Origin: Bacteroidota bacterium
GTDB lineage: Bacteria > Bacteroidota > Bacteroidia > Chitinophagales > BACL12
Direction of reading: 5' to 3'
Assembly: GCA_016718035.1 (NCBI GenBank)
Contig: JADKEK010000006.1
Coordinates: forward strand, 124,001-188,000
Length of the DNA stretch: 64,000 nt
Part shown: positions 9,561 through 18,286 of the stretch, in pieces
How positions within the stretch are numbered: the first letter of the stretch is position 1
Layout of the letters: every line of letters begins with the position of its first letter
Translations under genes and position numbers: made by a program
Notes under the pieces: generated by a model
What the model was told of the DNA's origin: nothing
Database searches by the model: none
The model's input: the letters and a program-made list of their open reading frames with translations, nothing else

Positions 9561-10448
9561 ATGAAACAAAACAAATATTTTTTCCGGTTGTTTTTAGTAT
9601 TGGTAATTACAAATTGTATACATACTAAACTATTTGCTTTCGAAGACGATGTTAAATACAAAGAAATAATTACAACCAGTCGTTTTATTGATGGCCGAAT
9701 TGGACAAAATGCCGACATTCAGATTTTCCTGAAACTCGAAAACTATTCATCTGAAAATTCCGAAATTTATTCTGTTAGCGGATATTATCTATATACAAAA
9801 ATAAATACTCCTATACCGATAGTTGGCATTTACGATGGAACATTAACCCTGTATGTTTTTAACAACAGTGAAAGGGGAGATAGCCTTGTTTATTTTAATT
9901 ACGAATTAAGCCATTTTGAAACTATCACCTACTGCAAGGAAATTTCAGGATTTACCGAAAAAATTACGCTTGATGGCAATAGCGGTACATGGACAGACGG
10001 TAAAAAGTCTTTGCCTGTTACCTTAAACGATAGCGACCTGCGCGTAATACACCAACACGAATATTTGATTATAACGACCGAAGATCAACTAAATATGCTG
10101 GATTTGCAGGAAATCTCAAATCCGGACAAAAATTTTGAACTAATAAATGCCTGCAGCAATGACCAGCAAATACAAATATTATTGAGGTTTTCCTATCCGT
10201 CTAACCCTTTTGTAAATGGCAGATGTGGGGCAGGTTTCGAATCCGGCTATATAGCCTTACAATTCGATATAAATACCTATTGGGTTACTCACCAAAGAGT
10301 GTTATTTGAAAGTTGTTATGAAGATGTGTTTATTGAAAGCGCTAACGAAACCGAAGAGAATGTTTATACTACTGTAATCTTTAACGGGGCAGGAGAGCAA
10401 AAAACCATTACCCTCAATGCAACAGATTGCAGGATTGACATCAAATAA
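9561..10448 (+). CDS. Exported protein of unknown function
   Basis: About 295 residues from the ATG at 9561; a TTG two codons earlier is less likely. A basic start and hydrophobic core (KQNKYFFRLFLVLVITNCIHTKLFA) make a signal peptide. The mature part is beta-rich with repeated ITLDG/NGSGTWTDG-like strands and four or more cysteines (CKE, NACSN, GRCG, SCYED) that may form disulfides. I do not recognise a family. It follows the DUF5362 gene by 2 bp and is probably co-transcribed. Confidence 0.7.
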   Translation: MKQNKYFFRLFLVLVITNCIHTKLFAFEDDVKYKEIITTSRFIDGRIGQNADIQIFLKLENYSSENSEIYSVSGYYLYTKINTPIPIVGIYDGTLTLYVFNNSERGDSLVYFNYELSHFETITYCKEISGFTEKITLDGNSGTWTDGKKSLPVTLNDSDLRVIHQHEYLIITTEDQLNMLDLQEISNPDKNFELINACSNDQQIQILLRFSYPSNPFVNGRCGAGFESGYIALQFDINTYWVTHQRVLFESCYEDVFIESANETEENVYTTVIFNGAGEQKTITLNATDCRIDIK

Positions 10449-10475
10449 ATAACACCCTGATTTTTACATTTATTA

Positions 10476-10483
10476 TACCTTTG
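10476..10483 (+). promoter_or_regulatory. Candidate -7 promoter box (TACCTTTG)
   Basis: An exact TAnnTTTG match 33 nt before the ATG at 10517, in the only gap between the two genes. No convincing -33 TTG was seen. Confidence 0.45.
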
Positions 10484-10516
10484 TCCCGCAATTGTAAGGG
10501 TTAACATTATTTTCCA

Positions 10517-11344
10517 ATGAAATTATACATATCGTTTTTTGTATTGCTTACTATGGCAGGTCTGGGAATGGCTAATGGTCAAAATGTACATTACCTCGAA
10601 AAATTGGACTATAAAAGCAGATGGTATATCTATTGGGGATGGAACCTCGACGGGTACTCCGATTCTGATATACATTTTAAGGGTGATGACTATGATTTTA
10701 CATTGCAAAATGTAGCTGCCAACGACAGACAAACGCCTTTTGAAGCCAGAACCTATTGTAATCCTTTAAGAGCCACCATTCCACAATATAATTTCCGCGT
10801 GGGTTATTTTTTGAATAATCATTATAATGTTTCATTTGGCATTGACCACATGAAATATGTAATGCAACAAAAACAAATTGTTGGTATCGACGGTTTTATT
10901 AATAATTCTGAGACGCAATATGACGGTTTGTATGAAAATGATGAAATATTATTGGCTGCCGATTTCCTCCGTTTTGAACATACCGACGGACTTAATTATG
11001 TAAATACGGAATTACGAAGAATGGATAATCTCTTCGCTATAGGACCGGTAAAAGTGAATGCAGTAGAAGGTATAAGTGCCGGATTTTTATGGCCGAAAAC
11101 TAATTGTACATTATTGAATAATGAACGTTATGATGAATTCCATATTGCCGGATTTGGAACCGGAATACTTGCCGGAATTAATGTGGAACTCTACCAATAT
11201 TTTTTCCTGCAGAGTGAGCTAAAAGGTGGATATATCAATATGCCTAGCATACGGACAACTGCATTTGAATCGGATATTGCAGACCAACAATTCTTTTTCG
11301 CACAGTGGAATGTAGTGTTTGGTGTTAATTTTAATCTCCACTAA
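10517..11344 (+). CDS. Probable outer-membrane beta-barrel protein
   Basis: 275 residues. Signal peptide (MKLYISFFVLLTMAGLGMANGQ), then alternating amphipathic strands rich in Tyr, Phe and Asn, with a last strand ending in FAQWNVVFGVNFNL as outer-membrane barrels do. Phrases such as YNFRVGYFLNNHYNVSFGIDHMKYV resemble small Bacteroidota barrels of 8-10 strands. No enzyme motif is visible. It has its own -7 box and is followed after 21 bp by the GNAT gene. Confidence 0.65.
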   Translation: MKLYISFFVLLTMAGLGMANGQNVHYLEKLDYKSRWYIYWGWNLDGYSDSDIHFKGDDYDFTLQNVAANDRQTPFEARTYCNPLRATIPQYNFRVGYFLNNHYNVSFGIDHMKYVMQQKQIVGIDGFINNSETQYDGLYENDEILLAADFLRFEHTDGLNYVNTELRRMDNLFAIGPVKVNAVEGISAGFLWPKTNCTLLNNERYDEFHIAGFGTGILAGINVELYQYFFLQSELKGGYINMPSIRTTAFESDIADQQFFFAQWNVVFGVNFNLH

Positions 11345-11365
11345 TAATTTTGTTTCTTTTCTACA

Positions 11366-11908
11366 ATGGAGTTTAATTACCTGATCACAGAAAGACTAAA
11401 ATTGCGGATAATTACGCCGACAGTGTTACAATATGTTTATCACAATTACACGGATGAGCAATTAATTACTTTTTTAGGATTGCCCAATGCAGAACAATTA
11501 GCTATTGAAAAATCAAAATTTGAAAAAGGATACACTACTTATAAAATCGATTACCTTGGCTTTCAATTGCTGGACAAAACTAATTTGAATGTTATTGGTT
11601 GGTGTGGATTTCATTCCTGGTATCCCGAACACCAGCGCGCTGAAATCGGTTATCATATTATTGAAGAAACAAACAAAGGCAAAGGTTATATGTCGGAGGC
11701 TTTTACGGCTATTATTAACTACGGATTTCAACACATGCAATTAAATAGAATTGAAGCATTAATTGGTCCGCAAAATATCGCGTCTCAGCAATTAGTACAC
11801 AAATTTGGATTCGTAAAAGAAGGAGTAATGCGACAACATTATTTTAAAAACGGACAATTGGAAGATTCTATTATTTATGCTTTATTAAAAGCAGATTACC
11901 TTAAATGA
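11366..11908 (+). CDS. GNAT acetyltransferase, RimJ/RimL type
   Basis: 180 residues. The N-terminus (LITERLKLRIITP) is the standard beta1 of the RimJ/RimL branch. The acetyl-CoA loop is in EIGYHIIEETNKGKGYMSEAF (motif A, about 93-113), followed by GFQHMQLNRIEALIGPQNIASQQLVHKFGFVKEG, the classic motif B with the N-x-x-S-x-x-L-x-x-K-x-G-F segment. It transfers acetyl from acetyl-CoA to an amine, a protein N-terminus or a small molecule; the substrate cannot be read. Its stop abuts the convergent barrel gene. Confidence 0.9.
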   Translation: MEFNYLITERLKLRIITPTVLQYVYHNYTDEQLITFLGLPNAEQLAIEKSKFEKGYTTYKIDYLGFQLLDKTNLNVIGWCGFHSWYPEHQRAEIGYHIIEETNKGKGYMSEAFTAIINYGFQHMQLNRIEALIGPQNIASQQLVHKFGFVKEGVMRQHYFKNGQLEDSIIYALLKADYLK

Positions 11909-13624
11909 TTAGTACAAATATTGTTTAAGTACTTCATTTAATCTCACCCCAACACTGAAAAATAATTCATTAGCATTTTGTCCCGAAGCACTTACTTGTA
12001 AATCGCGGTAAATACATCTGAAATCTAAACTGGCATTATGCCAAAATTGCCAGGAAACTACAAGGTCGTTCATCAGAAGTTGATTGTTAATTCCCTGACC
12101 GGTAAAATTGCCGTACTCGTTGGAATAGGTATTATAATCGAGAAAAACATTTCCGCCATAATTTTCTCCGGTTGGGTCGGTGCCGTAATTGGCCATTAAC
12201 AATGTATTATTAATGACAATTTTCGGAAAAGGCTGATACCACAAGGCAAGCAGATGTTCTGAAAAATTAGCTCCTAACGGATGTGCCAGCGGTTGCGCAT
12301 AATGCGTATAACTGGAACCATTTTCATCTTCGTAACTATAAGTATAAGGCCTTGCCATATTGTATTCATACTGCAAATCCAATTGGTTAATACCAAATGC
12401 ATTGATATATTTTAAGCCGGATTGAATCGCGTATTTATTTCCCCACCATCCATCGTTGGCTAATAATTCCCCAACAACTAATTCGTCTAAAACAACCTGA
12501 CCATACAATGAAAACCGCTGTAAGAAATTCCATTTCCAATTAGTTCCTAATACCACATTGTCGCTGCTGCCCAAACCACTTTCCACGGCGCGATAAAATA
12601 TAACCGGATTTAAATAATTCAGTTCAAAACCTTTTTCAGCACCATATAATCCTGTTCTGTCGAAAATAATAGTCTCGAATAAACCCAAATGAAAATTTTT
12701 GGTGATAGGAAAATTCAGGTGGTGCATGGCTGCGTATTTTTTGTGCACCAAACTGTTATAAATATTCGAACCATCATAATTAGCCAACTCCGTAAATACA
12801 TTTTGATAGTTGGCTCTCCAGATTTTGGTATTTATTTTCAGCATTAAATGATCCTTGGCATTATTGCTCCATATTAAACTTCTGATGCCATCGCCAATAA
12901 ATATTTTATCCTGCCCGAATTGAACGGCGATATTTTTTGTTGCATTAAAGGTGATATAACCATGTGAGGACAAATAATCAAAGCCTTCTTCTTTAAATAT
13001 TTTAGCCACACCTTCTCCCGGAACTACTTGAGGCGCCTTGTTTATTCTATCACTAACATATCCCGGAAAAATAGCCTGATTGTCGGTAGCGTATAAATAA
13101 AATCCTACTTTATTATCAATACTCCCGCGTAATTCTAATCCTCTGGTGTTGACAAAACGTAAATTGGAACTATCGCTCGACAAACCAAAACTATTGGCAA
13201 TAACCGGATTTACTTTTACCGTAAAAAATTGATAAAAAGTGGCGGGCTCAGGATAAAAAAATCCTAAATTGGAGCGATAATATTTACTTTTTTCATCCAA
13301 TGTAACAAACTCGCTGTTATCAGCACTTAAATAATTCACATTAAATTGTTCGCGCTGGTTAAGTGAATCGAATTTATGGTAGGCAACAGCTAATGATGCA
13401 ATATCTTCTCTCAAATAAGGTTTTACCGTGCTGTGTAAATGCTGATAAGTTTTATTATACTGAATATCAATTCTGTCGACTAAATGCATACTATTACTCC
13501 CCAGCGGCGTGTAGGCATTTCCCCATTGTGGAAGGGTGATGGTGGTTTGTGCCGACCCATCAATATGCAGCAATAACTGCAGCATTAGTAACACTAGCCA
13601 AATTGAATTATTTTTGTTTGCCAT
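11909..13624 (-). CDS. Outer-membrane barrel protein, Wzi/RemB-like
   Basis: 571 residues with a signal peptide (MANKNNSIWLVLLMLQLLLHIDGSAQ). The remainder is a long series of beta strands. The block GQDKIFIGDGIRSLIWS (about 237-253) resembles the G-x-x-K-x-F-I-G-x-G-x-R-S-L motif of Bacteroidota proteins related to gliding-motility protein RemB and the capsule-anchoring Wzi family. A role in surface polysaccharide attachment or gliding is inferred from those relatives. It is divergent from the glycosidase-like gene at 13684, with 59 bp between the start codons. Confidence 0.6.
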   Translation of the reverse strand: MANKNNSIWLVLLMLQLLLHIDGSAQTTITLPQWGNAYTPLGSNSMHLVDRIDIQYNKTYQHLHSTVKPYLREDIASLAVAYHKFDSLNQREQFNVNYLSADNSEFVTLDEKSKYYRSNLGFFYPEPATFYQFFTVKVNPVIANSFGLSSDSSNLRFVNTRGLELRGSIDNKVGFYLYATDNQAIFPGYVSDRINKAPQVVPGEGVAKIFKEEGFDYLSSHGYITFNATKNIAVQFGQDKIFIGDGIRSLIWSNNAKDHLMLKINTKIWRANYQNVFTELANYDGSNIYNSLVHKKYAAMHHLNFPITKNFHLGLFETIIFDRTGLYGAEKGFELNYLNPVIFYRAVESGLGSSDNVVLGTNWKWNFLQRFSLYGQVVLDELVVGELLANDGWWGNKYAIQSGLKYINAFGINQLDLQYEYNMARPYTYSYEDENGSSYTHYAQPLAHPLGANFSEHLLALWYQPFPKIVINNTLLMANYGTDPTGENYGGNVFLDYNTYSNEYGNFTGQGINNQLLMNDLVVSWQFWHNASLDFRCIYRDLQVSASGQNANELFFSVGVRLNEVLKQYLY

Positions 13625-13683
13625 TGTGGTGCGTAGGCACGGTATTTGTCTTTTGTACTGCAGAGTTACTAAAAAAACCTTAC

Positions 13684-15087
13684 ATGAAAAAATTAATTAT
13701 CCTTTTAGCATTTTTCGGAACAGTTGTAAAAGCCCAGAATTTAGGCTTTAACGGCTCCGGATTTTTTGAAAATTATAATGCCGAAGTTGAACAATATCTA
13801 GTGGACATGAATCAACCATTTACCATTCGTGTACCCGGCGGAGCAATTTCTAAATTCCATGATCCGGCGAATGTGAAAAAGGGTTGGGGTATGACAGAAG
13901 CTAACGTAAAAACCTGGTTCGATAAAACCGGTTTTGATGAAGATGGAAACGGCTATGAAAAATGGTTGCGCAAAACGGAAGAACAGCCTAATCACAGTTA
14001 TTTGGATGATTTAATTGCAATGCAAAAAAAGTTTCCGAACATGCAGGTGCTTTATGTATTGAATGTATTAAACAGCACACCTGAAAAAAATATGCAGGCC
14101 ATTCGTTACCTCATGCAAAATAATGTAAAAGTAGTGGGTGTAGAAGCCGGTAATGAAATATATGGTAAATATGCTTCCTTTGATGAATACGTAAATGATT
14201 TCGAACCTATTTTTGCTATGCTTACTAAAGAATATCCATCTATTAAAAAAGGTTTAGTTGCAGGAGCCAATTTAGGTAGAAAAGAATTAGTGCGTTGGAA
14301 TGAAAGTATGGCTCAGTATAAAGGTGACTACGACGCTGTAATTTTCCACTATTATTATACCAAAAATGATTTAGGTGAAGCGTATAATATGATCCCGCTC
14401 CGCATAAAATATGATGAAAATGTAACCAATAAGGATTTAGAAAAAGCATACGACAAAGCTGCCGAAGTTTTATTGGATAAAAGTATGATTGAAAGAGGTG
14501 TTGCCTATGCACGCGATTTATTTGGTGATAAGGCAATTTGGATTACCGAATGGAATACCAAACCTTCAGAAATGTTGTGTAATACCATTTTAAATGGTGC
14601 ATGGCAATTTCGTGAAATGGTGGAACAGTCTGAACAGGTAGAATATTTACTCATGCACAATGGCGTGAGCCCTGATAAATATGGGATGATTAGCAAAGGA
14701 ACTTATGCCGATAGTGAAAATGCCACTATGATTCGCCGAACAGGTTATTGGGCGTATATTTTAGCATCTGAAGCTCAGGGTGCACAAAAGTTGGTTAAAA
14801 ATGAAGCACCTAAAATGCAGGTGGATGATGATGGTGAAATTTGTATCTACTTTGTCAATATGGATGAGGCATTCAATTATGCACTCGATCTCGGAAAATT
14901 GAAAGCAACATCTGTAACCATAAATTATGTGAGTGGTAAACATTTATATAGTGGTTCAGGTATGACTGGTTATATGGGTAAAGGCACTAAACCTAGTTAC
15001 GAAGTAAATGGTATTAAACGCGAAAAATTTACTGGGACTATTCCTAAAAATGCGTTTGGGTATATACTTATTAAAACCATTAAATAA
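13684..15087 (+). CDS. Secreted clan GH-A-like glycosidase
   Basis: About 467 residues from the ATG at 13684, which begins a signal peptide (MKKLIILLAFFGTVVKAQ); the longer frame upstream lies antisense to the neighbour and was rejected. The body fits a (beta/alpha)8 barrel. GVEAGNEIYG puts Asn157-Glu158 where clan GH-A enzymes have the acid/base pair after strand 4, and IWITEWNTKP puts Glu289 at the nucleophile position after strand 7. A small C-terminal beta domain follows. GH39, GH51 and GH79-like enzymes have this layout. Exact family and substrate are unknown; the spacing of the two Glu residues is the main evidence. Confidence 0.7.
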   Translation: MKKLIILLAFFGTVVKAQNLGFNGSGFFENYNAEVEQYLVDMNQPFTIRVPGGAISKFHDPANVKKGWGMTEANVKTWFDKTGFDEDGNGYEKWLRKTEEQPNHSYLDDLIAMQKKFPNMQVLYVLNVLNSTPEKNMQAIRYLMQNNVKVVGVEAGNEIYGKYASFDEYVNDFEPIFAMLTKEYPSIKKGLVAGANLGRKELVRWNESMAQYKGDYDAVIFHYYYTKNDLGEAYNMIPLRIKYDENVTNKDLEKAYDKAAEVLLDKSMIERGVAYARDLFGDKAIWITEWNTKPSEMLCNTILNGAWQFREMVEQSEQVEYLLMHNGVSPDKYGMISKGTYADSENATMIRRTGYWAYILASEAQGAQKLVKNEAPKMQVDDDGEICIYFVNMDEAFNYALDLGKLKATSVTINYVSGKHLYSGSGMTGYMGKGTKPSYEVNGIKREKFTGTIPKNAFGYILIKTIK

Positions 15088-15110
15088 GCTGGTAGGAAAG
15101 TGTGTTGTTG

Positions 15111-15484
15111 TTTCTCGCAAAGGCGCAAAGTTTAATGGAATATATAATGTGCGACATAGTATGTTTTTAGGCACGCAAAGCTGCTAAACCAATTGTACCT
15201 TTGCGTGCTTGAATTGGATTTTTTATTCGAACAAAGCACATAATGCTGATACCTTCACCTTTGGGCCTTAGCGAGAAACATTTCGTGAATTAATTGGTGT
15301 ATTTTTCTCGCCATCCCGATAGCTATCGGGAGCAAAGTTTAAGAAAATATGTTATGTGCGATATAGTATGTTTTTAGGCACGCAAAGCTGCTAAACCAAT
15401 TGTACCTTTGCGTGCTTGAATTGGTTTTTTATTCGTACAAAGCACAAAGTGCTGATATCTTAACCTTTGCGCCTTAGCGAGAAA
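15111..15484 (+). repeat. Tandem 207-bp repeat with hairpins and terminal inverted repeats
   Basis: Two copies of one sequence lie head to tail with a 207-bp offset: the hairpin arms GCACGCAAAG/CTTTGCGTGC are at 15171-15180/15199-15208 and again at 15378-15387/15406-15415. The block is bounded by inverted 20-mers differing at one position (15111-15130 and 15465-15484); a third, degenerate copy of the right end is at 15259-15278. The junction carries a perfect 16-bp palindrome CCCGATAGCTATCGGG (15315-15330). No open frame is present. The rest of the gap to 15670 holds nothing recognisable. Confidence 0.85.
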
Positions 15485-15670
15485 CATTTCGTAAATGATA
15501 TGGTATTTGTTGCACGCGGAGGCGCGGAGATACAGGAAGATTTTATCTTAAGGCCTGTAACAAAATAACCACCTCAATCGTTTTAGATTAAACCCTTCAC
15601 ACGCAGCAGTGTCATATAGGTGAATTCATTACTGGCACAACAATTGTTTTACCACATCAAAATCGCAACC

Positions 15671-17065
15671 ATGGTAAGTAAGCAGCAACAAGTTCAGCAC
15701 CTCTACCTTAGGTCCGGCTTCGGAGAAACTCCTGTAGTCATCAAAAAGAAAAAACAACAATCCATCCAAAAATTAGTTGATGAATTATTTAATGATGCCA
15801 AACAAAACAATCCAATAACTTATCTCGAAAATCCGGCGGGCAGCAAAGAAGTCGGCAATTTTAAAGTGCTCCTACTCATTTTAAAATCCCGCGACCAAAT
15901 GCAGGAACTTAATATTGAGTGGCTGAAAACCTTACATACTACAAAATCAGTATTGCGCGAAAAAATGACCTTGTTTTGGCATAATCATTTTGCCACTTCT
16001 ACACAACTTGCCTATCTAATGCAAGTGCAAAATAATACCCTTCGCAAAAATGCATTAGGGAAATTCGATAAATTATTACACGCCATTTCTACCGACCCTG
16101 CCATGATTATTTATTTAAATAATCAGCAAAATAAAAAAGATGCTCCCAACGAAAATTTTGCACGCGAGGTAATGGAATTATTTACTTTAGGAGAAGGAAA
16201 TTTATATACAGAAAAAGATATCAAAGAAGCTGCGAGAGCATTCACTGGGTGGACTGTAAATAAAAGAGGGAAATTCGAATTTGTGGAGGAAGAACATGAC
16301 GATGGTGAAAAAGAATTTATGGGGATGAAAGGCAATTTCAACGGACAGGACATCATCAATATATTGCTCAGCAAAAAGCAAACTGCCAGATATGTCACGT
16401 ATAAAATTTATAAGGAATTTGTAAATGATGATGTGGATGAAACAATTGTAGCTCAACTTACCGACCAGTTTTTTGAATCGGGATATGATATCGGAAAGTT
16501 GATGAAAACAATATTTACGGCGGACTGGTTTTATGAAGAAAAAAATGTCGGCACACATATCGCATCGCCGGTAGAATTGTTGACGCGATATAAAAGATTA
16601 CTCAATATCGGATTTAAAGATGATAAGGCACAACTCGTGGTGCAGAAAGTACTGGGACAAGTATTGTTTTTTCCTCCGAATGTTGCCGGTTGGCCTGGCG
16701 GAAAAAATTGGGTGGATAGTTCTACACTTACGCTTCGTATGAATATTCCAACACGTATTGTTCAAGGTGGAGGATTTGATATCCGACCAAAACCGGAATT
16801 TGAAGATGCACCTGAAGATGAAACTGCGCTGAAAGCCAGAAAACGTTCTGAAATATTTTCTGATTGGGCATCAATTGTTACTGCATTTAAAATGGTGCCC
16901 AAAGAAGCACTTACAGATGTTGTTATAGAAGCATTTATTCAATCACCTAAACAAGGAATTGATAAGGCGCTCATCGAAAAATATGTGGACCATTCAACAG
17001 ATGATAAACGTATCATCAGCACTGTAGGAATTGTAATGTCATTACCTGAATTTCAATTAATCTGA
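15671..17065 (+). CDS. DUF1800 family protein
   Basis: About 464 residues from the ATG at 15671; a GTG at 15620 is less likely. Conserved DUF1800 blocks are visible: HLYLRSGFGETP near the start, MTLFWHNHFATS (about 100-111), NENFAREVMELFTLGEGNYT-type segment with AARAFTGWTV (about 160-195), and PPNVAGWPGGKNWVDSSTL (about 335-353). It has no signal peptide of its own. The biochemical role is unknown, but in many phyla this gene is paired with a DUF1501 gene, as here with a 2-bp gap, so the two products probably act together. Confidence 0.92.
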   Translation: MVSKQQQVQHLYLRSGFGETPVVIKKKKQQSIQKLVDELFNDAKQNNPITYLENPAGSKEVGNFKVLLLILKSRDQMQELNIEWLKTLHTTKSVLREKMTLFWHNHFATSTQLAYLMQVQNNTLRKNALGKFDKLLHAISTDPAMIIYLNNQQNKKDAPNENFAREVMELFTLGEGNLYTEKDIKEAARAFTGWTVNKRGKFEFVEEEHDDGEKEFMGMKGNFNGQDIINILLSKKQTARYVTYKIYKEFVNDDVDETIVAQLTDQFFESGYDIGKLMKTIFTADWFYEEKNVGTHIASPVELLTRYKRLLNIGFKDDKAQLVVQKVLGQVLFFPPNVAGWPGGKNWVDSSTLTLRMNIPTRIVQGGGFDIRPKPEFEDAPEDETALKARKRSEIFSDWASIVTAFKMVPKEALTDVVIEAFIQSPKQGIDKALIEKYVDHSTDDKRIISTVGIVMSLPEFQLI

Positions 17066-17067
17066 GT

Positions 17068-18276
17068 ATGAAAACTTCAAGAAGAGATTTTATCCGCTAT
17101 TCAAGCCTTGCATCTGCAAGTATGTTTTTACCGCAATTTTTGAAAGCATCCGGAAATTTAATTGGCGATGCCGCACGACCAAAAGTATTGGTGGTAATTC
17201 AGTTTTCCGGTGGAAACGACGGACTCAATTGTATTATTCCGTATGGCAACGATTTATATCAAAAAGCCAGACCAAAAATCGGTTACAAAAAAGAAGAAGT
17301 AATTAAACTCGGCGATGATATTGGGATGAACAGCAGTTTGCAGGGACTCGCAGATTTATATTTTAATGGAGATGTGGTGCTGATAAATAGCGTAGGATAT
17401 CCAAACCCTAACCGCAGCCATTTCAGAAGTATGGATATATGGCAAAGCGGCAGCGATGAAAATGTATATCTGCCGACAGGTTGGTTAGGCCGTGTAATGG
17501 ATAGCACTTGCGATAATAAAGATTGTGCTAAACCCCATTTTGCAGTGGAGCTCGACGATTCATTAAGCCTTGCATTAAAAGGTAATTACATGAGCGGATT
17601 TGCCATGCGTGACCCAAAACAATTGAGTCAGGTGAACCAAAATCCATTTATAGATTCCATTGCGAGACAACAATTAAATTTTGAAGACGACCATCATAAT
17701 GTTGCTTACTTACATAAAATATTGGCTGATACTGCAGAGAGCACCGATTATTTAACGGAGGTATCAAAAAAATATACCAATAATGCGGTGTATCCGATAA
17801 ATGAATTCAGCAATCAATTAAAAACAATTGCACAGCTGATTATTGCAGAATCTAATACTTCCATTTATTATGTATCGCTGAGTGGTTTTGATACACATGC
17901 GGGACAAAAAGGACAACAGGAGCGTCAGTTAAAAGTATATGCCGACGGATTAAAAGCATTTTGCAGCGATTTAAAATCCAAAGGAAAATTTAAGGATACC
18001 ATGATTATGACATTTTCAGAATTTGGCAGAAGGGTAGATGAAAATGCAAGCATGGGTACCGACCACGGAACTGCAAATAATGTGTATTTAATTAGCGGCG
18101 GATTGAAACAAGGTGGTATGATCAACGACATGGCCGATTTAGCCAATCTACAGGATGGTGATTTAATTCATCAGGTAGATTTCAGAAGTGTATATTCCAC
18201 ATTGTTAAACAAGTGGTTAAATGTAGATGCCCAAAAAATATTAAATGGCAGCTATCCGATGCTGGACTGTTTGTAA
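17068..18276 (+). CDS. DUF1501 family protein with Tat-type signal
   Basis: 402 residues. The N-terminus KTSRRDFIRYSSLASASMFLPQFL carries a twin-arginine motif (SRRDFI), so export in folded form is likely. The core has the alkaline-phosphatase/sulfatase-like features of DUF1501: VVIQFSGGNDGLNCIIPY (about 42-59), LSGFDTHAGQ (about 271-280), TFSEFGRRVDENASMGTDHGTAN (about 313-335). The Asp/His positions are compatible with metal binding, but no activity is established for the family. It directly follows its usual DUF1800 partner. Confidence 0.92.
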   Translation: MKTSRRDFIRYSSLASASMFLPQFLKASGNLIGDAARPKVLVVIQFSGGNDGLNCIIPYGNDLYQKARPKIGYKKEEVIKLGDDIGMNSSLQGLADLYFNGDVVLINSVGYPNPNRSHFRSMDIWQSGSDENVYLPTGWLGRVMDSTCDNKDCAKPHFAVELDDSLSLALKGNYMSGFAMRDPKQLSQVNQNPFIDSIARQQLNFEDDHHNVAYLHKILADTAESTDYLTEVSKKYTNNAVYPINEFSNQLKTIAQLIIAESNTSIYYVSLSGFDTHAGQKGQQERQLKVYADGLKAFCSDLKSKGKFKDTMIMTFSEFGRRVDENASMGTDHGTANNVYLISGGLKQGGMINDMADLANLQDGDLIHQVDFRSVYSTLLNKWLNVDAQKILNGSYPMLDCL

Positions 18277-18286
18277 TCCGGAAAAA

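Noticed and set aside
13549..13683. Longer start of the GH-A-like gene
   Set aside because: It would overlap the divergent barrel gene's coding start, and the ATG at 13684 gives an ideal signal peptide.
15111..15484. 207-bp tandem repeat as CRISPR
   Set aside because: Only two long copies with no unique spacers.
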